DNA of 64,000 bases, from NCBI GenBank assembly GCA_023436715.1, contig JAEZIJ010000059.1, forward strand, positions 13,591-77,590, given 5' to 3'. Positions 53,671-63,016 of the stretch are shown here, piece by piece. How positions within the stretch are numbered: the stretch's first letter is position 1; every line of letters begins with the position of its first letter. The notes below the pieces were generated by a model. The model did not search any database, was not told where the DNA came from, and worked only from the letters and a program-made list of their open reading frames with translations. Source of the stretch: Acidobacteriota bacterium (GTDB lineage: Bacteria > Acidobacteriota > Terriglobia > Bryobacterales > Bryobacteraceae). A program made the translations under genes and the position numbers.

Positions 53671-54402
53671 GTGGACGACATTACGGGCAAGGTGGCGCTC
53701 GTCACGGGCGCAAGCCGCGGCATCGGACGCGCTATTGCTGTCGCGCTTGCGCGCGCGGGCGCCGATGTCGCGGTGAATTATCGCTGCCGCGAAGAACAGG
53801 CGGAAGCCGCGGTGCGCGAGATACGCATGCTTGGGCGGCGCGCCGTCGCGGTTCGCGCGGACGTGTCCGACTGCGCGGAGGCGGACAGGCTCGTGAGCGC
53901 AACTGAGGCGGAACTGGGCGGCATCGGCATCCTGGTGAACAATGCCGGAGTCACGCGCCCGCAGCCGCTCGAGGAGATCACGGAACGCGACTGGGACGAC
54001 TTGGTGGCCATCAACCTGAAGTCCTGTTTTCTGGTGACGCAGGCCGCGCTTCCGGGGATGCGTGAGCGGCGATGGGGGCGCATCATCAACCTGTCCTCCG
54101 TTGCGGCACAGACGGGCGGAGTCGTGGGGCCGCACTATGCCGCATCGAAGGCGGGGATGATCGGACTGACGCACTCCTATGCGGCGCTGCTGGCGAAGGA
54201 GGGCATCACGGCGAATGCGATTGCGCCGGCTCTGGTCGCGACGGAGATGGTCAACTGTAATCCGAGGGCGCGGGCGGACCTGATTCCGGTGGGCAGGTTC
54301 GGTGACGTGGACGAGGTGGCCGAAGTGGCCGTGATGCTGGCTCGAAACGCTTATCTCACGGGCCAAACGATCAACGTCAACGGCGGCTGGTACATGAGCT
54401 GA
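53671..54402 (+). CDS. SDR-family 3-oxoacyl-ACP reductase-like protein (FabG-like)
   Basis: A 243-residue short-chain dehydrogenase. VALVTGASRGIGRAIAVAL is the NAD(P) motif, LVNNAGVTRPQPL the structural NNAG, INLSSVAAQ carries the catalytic Ser, and HYAASKAGMIGLTHSYAA the Tyr and Lys. The C-terminal YLTGQTINVNGGWYMS is typical of FabG relatives. NADPH preference is suggested by the Arg in YRCREEQ. It could serve fatty-acid synthesis or another ketone; it lies away from fab genes. GTG start without a ribosome site. Confidence 0.9.
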   Translation: MDDITGKVALVTGASRGIGRAIAVALARAGADVAVNYRCREEQAEAAVREIRMLGRRAVAVRADVSDCAEADRLVSATEAELGGIGILVNNAGVTRPQPLEEITERDWDDLVAINLKSCFLVTQAALPGMRERRWGRIINLSSVAAQTGGVVGPHYAASKAGMIGLTHSYAALLAKEGITANAIAPALVATEMVNCNPRARADLIPVGRFGDVDEVAEVAVMLARNAYLTGQTINVNGGWYMS

Positions 54403-54409
54403 GCGCGTG

Positions 54410-55144
54410 CTACTGGTTCAGTTTCCAGAGGATCTGGCGGAAGATGCCTAGCCAGATCTCGATGTCGCGTGCAGGCAGGTTGAGGCGTCGGACCAGGCGC
54501 CGTACTTTCTCTTCAGTGGATATGGCTGTGCGGGGATTCGTGTAGCCGCTTGCCTGGAGCGCTTCGAGCAGGATCGCGGTGAGGCGGTCCACGTCGCCGG
54601 TCGCGGCCTGTTTGATGGGCTCAGGCTTGGCGGTTGCGGCGCGGGGTTCGCGGATCAGCTCATAAAGCGCGACCGCGACCGCCTGGCCGAGGTTCATCGA
54701 GATGTGCTCCTTGCGCGTCGGAATGCGCATGAGCCAGTGGCAATAACTGAGTTCCTCGTTCGTGAGGCCGTACTTCTCCGATCCGAACAGCAGCGCGATG
54801 TTTCCCGATTCGAGGTGCCGGCGGATGAGCCTCGCGCCGTAGGCAAGCTGGCGCAGCGGGTGGTGCAACTCACGGCTGCCGAGCGCTGTCGTGCCTACGA
54901 CGAGCGTGCAATCGGCCACGGCCTGCGAGACGCTCTGGAACTCCCCGGCGGATTCGAGCAGGGCGGCCGCGCCCACGGCGGAACGCGCCTCCCGGAATGC
55001 CACGTCATACGGGTTCACGACGCGAAGGTTGAGGAACCCGAAGTTGCTCATCGCGCGCGCGGCAGCGCCGATGTTCAGTGGATTGCGCGCGGAGACAAGC
55101 ACCACGCGGAGGCGGTCGCGTTGTTCGGGAGTGACGGCAGGCAA
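54410..55144 (-). CDS. trmJ: TrmJ-like SPOUT tRNA methyltransferase
   Basis: A 244-residue knotted methyltransferase. VVLVSARNPLNIGAAARAMS opens the domain, LLFGSEKYGLTNEEL and ISMNLGQAVAVALYEL form the SAM-binding knot. This arrangement fits TrmJ, which 2'-O-methylates position 32 of tRNAs. The C-terminal helical extension (VRRLVRRLNLPARDIEIWLG) is also usual. The start appears to be TTG at 55144, just after the korB stop; the next in-frame GTG is inside the fold. Confidence 0.85.
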   Translation of the reverse strand: MPAVTPEQRDRLRVVLVSARNPLNIGAAARAMSNFGFLNLRVVNPYDVAFREARSAVGAAALLESAGEFQSVSQAVADCTLVVGTTALGSRELHHPLRQLAYGARLIRRHLESGNIALLFGSEKYGLTNEELSYCHWLMRIPTRKEHISMNLGQAVAVALYELIREPRAATAKPEPIKQAATGDVDRLTAILLEALQASGYTNPRTAISTEEKVRRLVRRLNLPARDIEIWLGIFRQILWKLNQ

Positions 55145-55152
55145 TCCTCAGG

Positions 55153-56193
55153 CTACCGCAACTCCTCCATGATCTGGTCGAGCGCCTCGCGCGGCGGCCG
55201 GGTTTTGGATTCGGGCAGAGTCGCGAGCGGTTCATCGGCTAGGTTCAGCATATCCGCAAGGTGCGGGCGCTTTGTGTCAACGTACAGGATGCCGGTAAGG
55301 ATGTGGCCCTCCGTCTCGGCTTCGAGCAGCGCGCGAACGGCGTTGAGCTTGTCCGTGGGATCGTAATCGCGGCCCAGCTTTTTCAGTCTCAGGCGCGAAC
55401 CGCCGTGCATCTCGATTTCGCGCACCTGGCCCTCTTCGATTTCAACGGCGATGTCCTCGTAGAAGGGGATGAAGTCGAGCTCGTGGAGCGGCTCATCGTG
55501 CTCCTTCATATACGAGTAGCTCTTCGTGGAACCTTCGTGGTCGTTGAAAGTCACGCAGGGCGAGATAACGTCGATAACCGAAAGCCCCTGGTGGGCGATG
55601 GCGGCCTTCAGGACCGCCTGCAACTGCCGCTTGTCGCCGGAGAACGAACGGGCAACGAGCGTCGCGCCGAGGTTGATCGCTTCGAGGCAGCAATCGATCG
55701 GGGGTAGGTCGTTCACCACGCCTGTTTTGAGCTTCGAGCCGACATCGGCGGTGGCGGAAAACTGGCCCTTGGTGAGGCCGTAAACGCCGTTGTTCTCGAT
55801 GATGTAAACCTGTCGCACATTGCGGCGAAGCATGTGTATGAACTGGCCCACTCCGATGGAGGCGGTGTCGCCGTCGCCGGAGACCGTCACGCCGAACAGG
55901 TTGCGGTTGGCCATGAGCGCGCCGGTGGCGACCGACGGTGCGCGTCCGTGCACGCTATTAAACCCGTGCGACATGCTCAGGAAGTAGGCGGGGGACTTCG
56001 ACGAGCACCCGATTCCGGAAAACTTGGCCACGGTCCACGGGTCGATCCCCATCTCGAAGAAACACTCGATGAGGCGCTCGGAGATGGAGTTGTGGCCGCA
56101 TCCGGCGCAGAGCGTGGTCTTCCCGCCTTTGTAGGCCAAGACCTCCAGGCCGATTCGGTTGGTTTTCCTGGGCGGAACAGCGGTCGTGCTCAT
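55153..56193 (-). CDS. korB: 2-oxoacid:ferredoxin oxidoreductase beta subunit
   Basis: A 346-residue TPP-binding subunit. CAGCGHNSISERLIECF is the cluster and TPP region, VTVSGDGDTASIGVGQFIHM and IENNGVYGLTKGQFSATA bind Mg-TPP. With the alpha subunit it oxidises 2-oxoglutarate or another 2-oxoacid to the acyl-CoA and reduces ferredoxin; the exact acid is not certain. Its ATG overlaps the alpha stop (TGATG). Confidence 0.92.
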   Translation of the reverse strand: MSTTAVPPRKTNRIGLEVLAYKGGKTTLCAGCGHNSISERLIECFFEMGIDPWTVAKFSGIGCSSKSPAYFLSMSHGFNSVHGRAPSVATGALMANRNLFGVTVSGDGDTASIGVGQFIHMLRRNVRQVYIIENNGVYGLTKGQFSATADVGSKLKTGVVNDLPPIDCCLEAINLGATLVARSFSGDKRQLQAVLKAAIAHQGLSVIDVISPCVTFNDHEGSTKSYSYMKEHDEPLHELDFIPFYEDIAVEIEEGQVREIEMHGGSRLRLKKLGRDYDPTDKLNAVRALLEAETEGHILTGILYVDTKRPHLADMLNLADEPLATLPESKTRPPREALDQIMEELR

Positions 56194-58037
56194 CAGAATC
56201 CCTCCTGGCGGACGATTTCGTCCGTAACGGTGCGGGCGTCGATCGGAAGCCCGCCGTAGTAGCGCACGCTGCGTAATTTCGCGACCTCGTCCGGATCGAG
56301 CTCGATCCGCATCAACTGGAGCAGTTGGCCGTCGCGGTTTTGATCGATTACGTACACGCGCTCGTTGCGGCGGATGAAGTCCACCAGTTGCGATGTGAAC
56401 GGGTACGCCTTGAGGCGCAGGTAACTGGTCTCGAGGCCGTACTCGTTGCGCAACTGGTCCCGGCTTTCCTCGGCGGCGTGTCGCGACGTGCCGGCGCAGA
56501 TAATGCCAACGTGGGCCTCACGGTTAAGGTCCAGGTGCGACGGCGGCACGTGGAAGCTGATGGTTTCGAATTTGCGCGCGAGGCGGTCCATGTTGTTCAC
56601 GTAATCGTCTTCGCGCTCGGTGTACGCGGCCTTCTCATTGTGGCCGCTGCCGCGCGTGAAGTAAGACCCCGCCGGATGCCTGGTCCCGGGCAGCGTGCGG
56701 TAGCCGACGCCATCGCCATCCACGTCCTTGTAGCGCGCGAATCCGCCGAGGCGGTCGAGGTCCTCGGCGTTGAGCACCTTTCCGCGGCGGATCGGTTCCT
56801 CGGGGTAGGGGAACGCGTCGGACATCCAGTTGTTCATCCCGAGATCGAGATCGGTGAAGACGAAAACGGGGGTCTGGAAGCGCTCGGCGAGGTCGAATGC
56901 GTCGATCATCATCGTGAAGCACTCGGTGGGCGAGGATGGGAACAGGATGGGGTGCTTCGTGTCGCCGTGCGAGAGCACCGCGGTGGAGATGATGTCGCCC
57001 TGCATCGTGCGCGTGGGCAGGCCGGTGGAGGGGCCGACGCGCTGTACATTGACAATCACGGCGGGAACTTCGGCATAGTATCCCAGGCCCGTGAATTCGG
57101 CCATCAGCGAGATGCCCGGACCGGAGGTGGCGGTCATCGCGCGCGCGCCAGCCCAACCCGCTCCAATCACCATGCCGATCGAAGCCAGTTCGTCCTCTGC
57201 CTGAAGCACCGCGAAGGTCGCCTTTCCCGTCTCCTTATCGATGCGGAAACGGCGGAGGTAGGCGGTCAGCGATTCGATCACCGAAGACGAGGGCGTGATC
57301 GGATACCAGGCCACTACCGTAACCCCGGCGAAAATGGCGCCGAGAGCCGTCGCCGCATTGCCCTCTATGATGATCTTGCCGGTGGTAGCGCTCATCCGCT
57401 CGACGGCGTACCGGTCCGATTTCGTCAGGTTCTTCGCGGCGAAATCGTGGCCGGCCAGCACTGCATTCCAGTTCATCTCGGCAGCTTTGGACTTCTTCGC
57501 GCCGAACTGCTTGTAGAGGGCCGTGCGGACCTCTTCCAGGTCGATGCCGAGCAGCCACGCTACCACACCGTCGTAGATAATGTTGCGCACAAGCTTTCGC
57601 AGGCGCGCTTCGGGGCACACCGGGCCGACAAGCTTGTCGAACGGCACCGGGTAGAAGTGCAGGTCCGAGCGCACCGCGTTCAGCTTAAGCGGCTCGTCAT
57701 ACACCACCGCGGCGCCCGGTTCCAGCTTCCGGACATCCTCCTGGGCCGTTTCCGGGTTCATCGCGACCAGGAAATCGATCTCCTTCTTCCGCCCGATATA
57801 GCCGTGCTTGCTGGCGCGGATGGTGAACCATGTCGGCAGGCCGGCGATGTTGGACGGAAACAGATTCTTACCCGAGACGGGGATGCCCATTTGAAACAGG
57901 GCACGCATCAGAACGGTGTTGGCCGTCTGGCTGCCTGAGCCGTTGACGGTCGCTACCTGGATGGAAAAATCGTTTTTGATACTTGGTTTGGACTCGATGG
58001 GACGAGACGAGACCGCGTTTATCTCAACTGTTGACAT
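56193..58037 (-). CDS. korA: 2-oxoacid:acceptor oxidoreductase alpha subunit (gamma-alpha fusion)
   Basis: A 614-residue protein. The N-terminal gamma-type domain (about residues 30-215) begins IQVATVNGSGSQTANTVLMR. The alpha domain, from about 230, has VAWYPITPSSSVIESLTAYL, AEDELASIGMVIGAGWAGAR and ATSGPGISLMAEFTGLGYYA. It is the KorA layout of two-subunit enzymes. GAAGGG before the ATG supports the start. It forms one operon with korB and probably trmJ downstream. The reductive or oxidative direction cannot be told. Confidence 0.93.
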   Translation of the reverse strand: MSTVEINAVSSRPIESKPSIKNDFSIQVATVNGSGSQTANTVLMRALFQMGIPVSGKNLFPSNIAGLPTWFTIRASKHGYIGRKKEIDFLVAMNPETAQEDVRKLEPGAAVVYDEPLKLNAVRSDLHFYPVPFDKLVGPVCPEARLRKLVRNIIYDGVVAWLLGIDLEEVRTALYKQFGAKKSKAAEMNWNAVLAGHDFAAKNLTKSDRYAVERMSATTGKIIIEGNAATALGAIFAGVTVVAWYPITPSSSVIESLTAYLRRFRIDKETGKATFAVLQAEDELASIGMVIGAGWAGARAMTATSGPGISLMAEFTGLGYYAEVPAVIVNVQRVGPSTGLPTRTMQGDIISTAVLSHGDTKHPILFPSSPTECFTMMIDAFDLAERFQTPVFVFTDLDLGMNNWMSDAFPYPEEPIRRGKVLNAEDLDRLGGFARYKDVDGDGVGYRTLPGTRHPAGSYFTRGSGHNEKAAYTEREDDYVNNMDRLARKFETISFHVPPSHLDLNREAHVGIICAGTSRHAAEESRDQLRNEYGLETSYLRLKAYPFTSQLVDFIRRNERVYVIDQNRDGQLLQLMRIELDPDEVAKLRSVRYYGGLPIDARTVTDEIVRQEGF

Positions 58038-58122
58038 GAACCCTTCCCTCTGCTTGGATGGGAAATTCCCCTCCTGGGTTCGATTATATGCAAACGAGGG
58101 AAGGGGCCGCCGGGGGAGGGGG

Positions 58123-58200
58123 AAAACGCTCCCTCACGGTCGCGGCGCTGAAGCCTGCTACTGAGCCGCGAGCGTAAGCGAGCGGTTGGCATGTCGCGCG
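58123..58200. repeat. Dispersed repeat copy 2 with inverted companion
   Basis: AAAACGCTCCCTCACGGTCGCGGCGCT (from 58123) resembles copies at 7828 and 63959. About 20 bases later GAGCCGCGAGCGTAAGCGAGCGG (58163-58185) forms an inverted, related half. The 169-base gap between korA and the M2 peptidase gene holds this element and no gene. Confidence 0.6.
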
Positions 58201-58206
58201 CACGGT

Positions 58207-59997
58207 TTACCAGCCGGACGGCTTGCCCTTGTTCTGCTCGTCCAGCCACTTCTTGAGCGGCGCGAAGTAATCGAGGATTGCCGTCGCGTCCATCTGGCGC
58301 TGCCCGGTGAGGGCGTCGAGCGCGTCCGGCCAGGGGCGGCTCAAGCCCATCGCCAGCACATCCCTCAGCCGCTTGCCGGCCGCCTGATTGCCATAAATCG
58401 AGCAACGGTTCAGCGGACCGCCGCAGCCCGCCTCGCGCGCCAGCGCCCGGTGGAACTGGAACTGCAAAATGTGGGCCAGAAAGTACCGCGTATACGGAAC
58501 GTTCGCGGGCACGTGGTACTTCGCCCCGGGGTCGAAGTCTTGCTCGCTGCGGGCCACTGGCGCGTCGATGCCCTGGTACTTCCGCCGCAACTCCCACCAT
58601 GCCTCGTTGTAGCGCTCCGGCGGGATCTCGCCTGAAAACACCTTCCACCGCCACTGGTCGATCAGCAGCCCGAACGGCAGGAATGCGATCTTTTCGAGCG
58701 CGCGCTTCAGCAGCAGGCCGATATCCTTCGACGGGTCGGGCGCCTTGTCCAGCAGGCCCAGTTTCACCAGGTACTCCGGAGTAACCGAGAGTGCGATGGT
58801 ATCTCCGATGGCCTCATGAAAACCGTCGTTCGCGCTATCGCGGAACAGGAAGGGCTGGTGGTTATACGCCCGCTGGTAGAAGTTGTGCCCGAGTTCGTGG
58901 TGGATGGTGACGAAATCTTCGTCCGTGATGTCGATGCACATCTTCAGACGCAGGTCGTCCTTGCTGTCGATGTTCCAAGCACTGGCGTGGCACACCACGT
59001 CGCGATCACGCGGCTTGAGGAACAGCGAGCGCTCCCAGAACGTCTGCGGCAGCGGGTCGAAGCCGAGCGAGGTGAAGAAATTCTCGCCGGTCTTCACCAT
59101 CTGCTTCCAATCGGTCTTGCGCTGCTTCAGGATTTTCGTGAGGTCGTAGCCGGGATCGGCGTCCTTCGGGGCGACCAGCGGGTAGATGTTCTCCCACGAC
59201 TGCGCCCAGGGATTGCCGAGCAGGTGCGCAGGAATCGGCCCGTTCGCCGGCACCACGTCACCGTACTTCTCGCGCAGCTTGGTCCGCACGTAGGCGTGCA
59301 GCGAGACGTAGAGCGGTTTGACTTGCTCCCAGAGCCGGTCCACTTCCTTCGCGAAAGCGTCGGGCGGCATGTCGTACTTCGACCGCCACATCGCGCCGTC
59401 GTCCGCGAAGCCCAGTTCGCGGGCGCCCTTGTTGGCGAGTTGCACGTACCTGGTGAAATCGTTCCGCATGGGCGGCGAGATGGTGCGCCAACCCTTCCAG
59501 ACGTCAAGCAACTCCGCGGGATCGCGGCTCTCAGCCATGATTTTGGTGATGTCCGTGATGTCGAGGCACTTCGACTGATCGCCGCCGGGGCAGTATTTCC
59601 CCTTCCCGTACGCGCCCTCCATCTTCGTCACGAGTTCGGCGAGTTCGCGGCTCTCGGCCGGGGTGGCCGGCGTCGCCAGCGTGAGCGAGAGCTTCAGAAG
59701 CTTCATCTTGCGCGCGAGTTCCGGAGGCAGCGCGAGCTTGTCGAATCGCGTGGATTGCTTGGCGAAGGCGACGGTCGCAGCTATGAGCCGCTCATCGTTC
59801 TGCGCGGCGAGGGCTTCGGTGTCGCCGGTGATGTAGGTGGCGTGAATCCAGTCGGCCCGGCCAGCGGTCGTGGAGAGATCGAGGAGCGTGCTCTCCACCT
59901 TGTCCATGAATTGCTGCGCTTCGCGAACCGTCGCCGGCTTCCGCGGTTCAGCCGCGAGAAGCGTTCCGGCGGCCAGCGCCAGAGCTATGAATTTCAT
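58207..59997 (-). CDS. M2-family peptidyl-dipeptidase (ACE-like metallopeptidase)
   Basis: A 596-residue exported zinc peptidase with signal peptide (FIALALAAGTLLAAEP). The zinc motif is VTIHHELGHNFYQRAY (HExxH), and the third ligand Glu lies in DGFHEAIGDTIALS. Upstream helices and ISPPMRNDFTRYVQLANKGA match the M2 fold. It removes C-terminal dipeptides from peptides in the periplasm and is likely nutritional. AGAGG lies directly before the ATG. Single gene, with a repeat-bearing gap before korA. Confidence 0.93.
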   Translation of the reverse strand: MKFIALALAAGTLLAAEPRKPATVREAQQFMDKVESTLLDLSTTAGRADWIHATYITGDTEALAAQNDERLIAATVAFAKQSTRFDKLALPPELARKMKLLKLSLTLATPATPAESRELAELVTKMEGAYGKGKYCPGGDQSKCLDITDITKIMAESRDPAELLDVWKGWRTISPPMRNDFTRYVQLANKGARELGFADDGAMWRSKYDMPPDAFAKEVDRLWEQVKPLYVSLHAYVRTKLREKYGDVVPANGPIPAHLLGNPWAQSWENIYPLVAPKDADPGYDLTKILKQRKTDWKQMVKTGENFFTSLGFDPLPQTFWERSLFLKPRDRDVVCHASAWNIDSKDDLRLKMCIDITDEDFVTIHHELGHNFYQRAYNHQPFLFRDSANDGFHEAIGDTIALSVTPEYLVKLGLLDKAPDPSKDIGLLLKRALEKIAFLPFGLLIDQWRWKVFSGEIPPERYNEAWWELRRKYQGIDAPVARSEQDFDPGAKYHVPANVPYTRYFLAHILQFQFHRALAREAGCGGPLNRCSIYGNQAAGKRLRDVLAMGLSRPWPDALDALTGQRQMDATAILDYFAPLKKWLDEQNKGKPSGW

Positions 59998-60148
59998 ACC
60001 TCTTAGGTTAGCCCGGAGCGGGAAAGGGAGGGGAACAGTGGTGGCTCGAGCCGGGTACGATCCGCCTCGGTCTTCGCGGAAAAAGCGCCACGTCAGACCG
60101 ACTGAATCTGCATACCCACACCCAAAATTGGGCGCTTATATATTTGAC

Positions 60149-60241
60149 TCACCTCTCTTGGGGACGGAAGATCAACCACCCGAAGAAAGCAACTACTACT
60201 GCAGCGGCGGCCACGACGAACTCTGGAAGCCCGATGTGCAT
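60149..60241 (-). CDS. Possible 30-residue single-span membrane peptide
   Basis: ATG at 60241 encodes MHIGLPEFVVAAAAVVVAFF, then GWLIFRPQER. One perfect hydrophobic helix is capped by Arg at the C-terminus. It sits in the 344-base gap between lepA and the M2 peptidase gene, with a weak AAAGG before the start. The N-terminus loosely recalls TatA-type helices, but the amphipathic tail is missing. It could be chance; the helix and clean start and stop are the only support. The rest of the gap shows nothing convincing. Confidence 0.35.
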   Translation of the reverse strand: MHIGLPEFVVAAAAVVVAFFGWLIFRPQER

Positions 60242-60350
60242 AGCCTTTATTACGAGCTTTTGCTCCGGTTTGTTCCCAGTGGGTGAGCTAAGTGTACAGA
60301 TGCTCAAAATTGGGCTGCTGAACGCCAGCGTAATCGCGAACCCCGCCGCG

Positions 60351-62159
60351 TTATTGTTCCTCGCTACTCACACGGAGCACAGCCAAAAACGCTTCCTGCG
60401 GAATTTCCACGCGCCCCACCCGCTTCATGCGCCGCTTGCCTTCTTTTTGCTTTTCGAGCAGCTTGCGCTTGCGTGAGATGTCGCCGCCGTAGCACTTGGC
60501 GAGCACGTTTTTCCGCATCGCCGAGATGGTCTCGCGCGCGATTACCTTGTTACCGATGGCCGCTTGCAGCGCCACCTCGAACATCTGCCGGGGAATCAGC
60601 TTCCGAAGCCGTTCGATCAGGCCCTTGCCGCGTTCGTAGGCGGAATCCCTGTGCACGATGATCGAGAGGGCATCCACCGACTCGCCGGCCACAAGCACGT
60701 CCAGCTTCACCATCGGGGAGATGCGGTAGCCGGCCATGTGGTAATCGAGGGAAGCGTATCCGCGCGAAACCGTTTTCAGCCGGTCGTAAAAATCAAGCAC
60801 GATCTCGTTCAGCGGCAGCTCGTAAACCAGCAGCACGCGCCCCGTGCCGATGTACTCGAACTTCTTCTGGATGCCCCGCTTCTCCTCGAGCAGCTTGAGA
60901 ATCTCGCCGATGTACTCCTCGCGCGTGATTACGGTGGCTTCGAAAATGGGCTCCTCGATCTGCTCGATCTCGGCGGCGTCCGGGAACTTGGTGGGGTTGT
61001 CCACCTCGATCACGTCGCCCTTCCGGTTCTTTACGCGGTAGCGCACGCCGGGGGCGGTGGTGATGAGGTCGATATTGAATTCGCGCTCCAGGCGCTCCTG
61101 CACGATGTCCATGTGCAGCAGCCCGAGGAAGCCGCAGCGGAAGCCAAAGCCGAGCGCTGCCGAGTGCTCCGGCTCGAAATTGAGCGCGCTGTCGTTGAGC
61201 CGAAGCTTTTCGAGCGCTTCGCGCAGCAGCCCGTGCTCATGGGATTCCACCGGGTACAGCCCGGCGAACACCATCGCCTTCACTTCCTGGAAGCCGGGCA
61301 GCGGCTCCGATGCGGGGTTGTCGTGGTCGGTTACCGTATCGCCGATCTGCGCATCGGACACAGTCTTGATGTTTGCGACCATGAAGCCGACCTCGCCAGC
61401 GGACAGTTCCTGGCACGCGATCGGCTTCGGGGACTGATAGCCCAGCCCTTCCACCTCAAACACTTTGCCGTTGGCCCAGAGCCTGATGCGCTGGCCCAGC
61501 CGCAGCCTTCCGTCCACCACACGCAGCAGAATGATGACCCCGCGGTACGGGTCGAACCAGGAGTCGAATATCAGGGCACGCAACGGCCGTTCCGGCTCGC
61601 CTTTGGGCGGCGGCACCAGGTGGACAATCGACTCCAGCACCTCGTGGACTCCGGTGCCCTGCTTCGCGCTGACCGCGATAGCGCCGCTGGCGTCCAGCCC
61701 GATCACCTGCTCGATTTGCTCCCGCACACGCTCCGGTTCGGCCACGGGCAGGTCGATCTTGTTGATTACCGGGATGAGTTCCAGGTCGTGGTGCAAAGCG
61801 AGGTAGGTGTTGGCCAGCGTCTGCGCTTCGACGCCCTGGGAGGCATCCACTACGAGCAGAGCACCCTCGCACGCCTGGAGGCTGCGCGAGACTTCGTAGC
61901 TGAAATCTACGTGGCCCGGCGTGTCGATCAGATTGAGCTGGTAAAGCTCCCCGTCATTGGCGCGATAGTTCAGCCGCACGGCGTGTGCTTTGATGGTGAT
62001 GCCCCGTTCCCGCTCCAGGTCCATCGAGTCCAGTACCTGCTCCATCATCTCCCGCTGAGAGAGCGCGCCGGTCACCTCCAGCAGGCGGTCCGCCAGCGTG
62101 GATTTGCCGTGGTCGATGTGGGCGATGATGGAGAAATTGCGAATATGTTGGGGGTCCAT
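60351..62159 (-). CDS. lepA: Elongation factor 4 (LepA) GTPase
   Basis: A 602-residue translational GTPase. IIAHIDHGKSTLADRLLE (P-loop), GITIKAHAVRLNY (switch I), LIDTPGHVDFSYEVSR (G3) and VINKIDLPVAEPE (G4) are present. The LepA-specific C-terminal domain ends GKRRMKRVGRVEIPQEAFLA. It acts on stalled or mis-translocated ribosomes and in 30S assembly. It is full length and divergent from the enoyl-CoA hydratase gene by about 70 bases. Confidence 0.97.
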   Translation of the reverse strand: MDPQHIRNFSIIAHIDHGKSTLADRLLEVTGALSQREMMEQVLDSMDLERERGITIKAHAVRLNYRANDGELYQLNLIDTPGHVDFSYEVSRSLQACEGALLVVDASQGVEAQTLANTYLALHHDLELIPVINKIDLPVAEPERVREQIEQVIGLDASGAIAVSAKQGTGVHEVLESIVHLVPPPKGEPERPLRALIFDSWFDPYRGVIILLRVVDGRLRLGQRIRLWANGKVFEVEGLGYQSPKPIACQELSAGEVGFMVANIKTVSDAQIGDTVTDHDNPASEPLPGFQEVKAMVFAGLYPVESHEHGLLREALEKLRLNDSALNFEPEHSAALGFGFRCGFLGLLHMDIVQERLEREFNIDLITTAPGVRYRVKNRKGDVIEVDNPTKFPDAAEIEQIEEPIFEATVITREEYIGEILKLLEEKRGIQKKFEYIGTGRVLLVYELPLNEIVLDFYDRLKTVSRGYASLDYHMAGYRISPMVKLDVLVAGESVDALSIIVHRDSAYERGKGLIERLRKLIPRQMFEVALQAAIGNKVIARETISAMRKNVLAKCYGGDISRKRKLLEKQKEGKRRMKRVGRVEIPQEAFLAVLRVSSEEQ

Positions 62160-62229
62160 GCGGTATGATGTAACGGACGCGGTATGCGGCGACTTGCCGC
62201 GCGGTTAGCGCCTCTAGCGATTATCCCAT

Positions 62230-63015
62230 ATGTCCTACAACAGAATCGCCTTCGAGTTATCGGGGGACGGGATCGCCTTGGTGACGGTCAACCGGCCCGA
62301 CAAACTCAACGCACTCGATGCCGGCGTGATGGCGGAGCTCGACGATGCCTTCGCACGGGTTGGTTCGGATGCCGCGATCAAGGGGCTGATCGTGACCGGA
62401 GCAGGCGACAAGGCGTTCATAGCGGGTGCGGATATCGCCGAACTCGCCCGCAAGACGCCGGTCGAAGCCCGCGAGACCTCGCTTGCCGGGCAGCGCACCT
62501 TCCGCCGGTTGGAATTGATGCCCAAGCCGTCCATCGCGGCGATCAACGGCTTCGCGCTGGGCGGCGGCCTGGAGCTGGCCATGTGCTGCACCGTCCGGAT
62601 CGCTTCGCCGAACGCCAGGATGGGCCAGCCGGAAATCAAGCTGGGCCTTGTGCCCGGATACGGCGGGACACAGCGGCTGCCCCGGCTCGTCGGACGCGGT
62701 CGGGCGCTGGAGATACTCCTGACCGGCGAGCCCATTACCGCCGAGGAGGCGCTCCGCATAGGCCTGGTCAATCACGTCGTCCCGCAGGCGGAACTGCTCG
62801 CGTTCTGCCGCGCGCTCCTGATGAAGCTGACGCAGAACGCCCCCGTGGCCGCGGCGTTGATTATGGAGGCCGTTGAAGTGGGCCTGAGCAGCGGGCTTGA
62901 ACAGGGGCTGAGGTTCGAAGCGGGCGCGTTTGCCACCACCGCAGCTACCGAGGACCGGAAAGAAGGCACGGCCGCCTTTCTGGAGAAACGCAAGGCCGTG
63001 TTCCAGGGAAAGTGA
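62230..63015 (+). CDS. Enoyl-CoA hydratase/isomerase family protein
   Basis: A 261-residue crotonase. ALVTVNRPDKLNALDAGVMA opens the fold. KAFIAGADIAELA and INGFALGGGLELAMCC form the oxyanion hole, and PEIKLGLVPGYGGTQRLPRL holds one catalytic Glu and the second region. The short-chain enoyl-CoA hydratase assignment fits best. GATTAT about eight bases before the ATG hints at a short leader. It is followed two bases later by ribH, an unusual but plausible operon partner. Confidence 0.92.
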   Translation: MSYNRIAFELSGDGIALVTVNRPDKLNALDAGVMAELDDAFARVGSDAAIKGLIVTGAGDKAFIAGADIAELARKTPVEARETSLAGQRTFRRLELMPKPSIAAINGFALGGGLELAMCCTVRIASPNARMGQPEIKLGLVPGYGGTQRLPRLVGRGRALEILLTGEPITAEEALRIGLVNHVVPQAELLAFCRALLMKLTQNAPVAAALIMEAVEVGLSSGLEQGLRFEAGAFATTAATEDRKEGTAAFLEKRKAVFQGK

Positions 63016-63016
63016 A

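Noticed and set aside
56325..57938. Plus-strand open frame of over 500 codons opposite korA
   Set aside because: korA motifs are complete on the minus strand; the antisense frame is a GC artefact.
60144..60476. 110-residue plus-strand frame running into the lepA 3' end
   Set aside because: It overlaps lepA antisense and has composition bias (Thr/Ala runs); the minus-strand 30-residue frame is at least topologically sensible.
60564..62168. Plus-strand open frame of over 500 codons opposite lepA
   Set aside because: lepA is unambiguous on the other strand.
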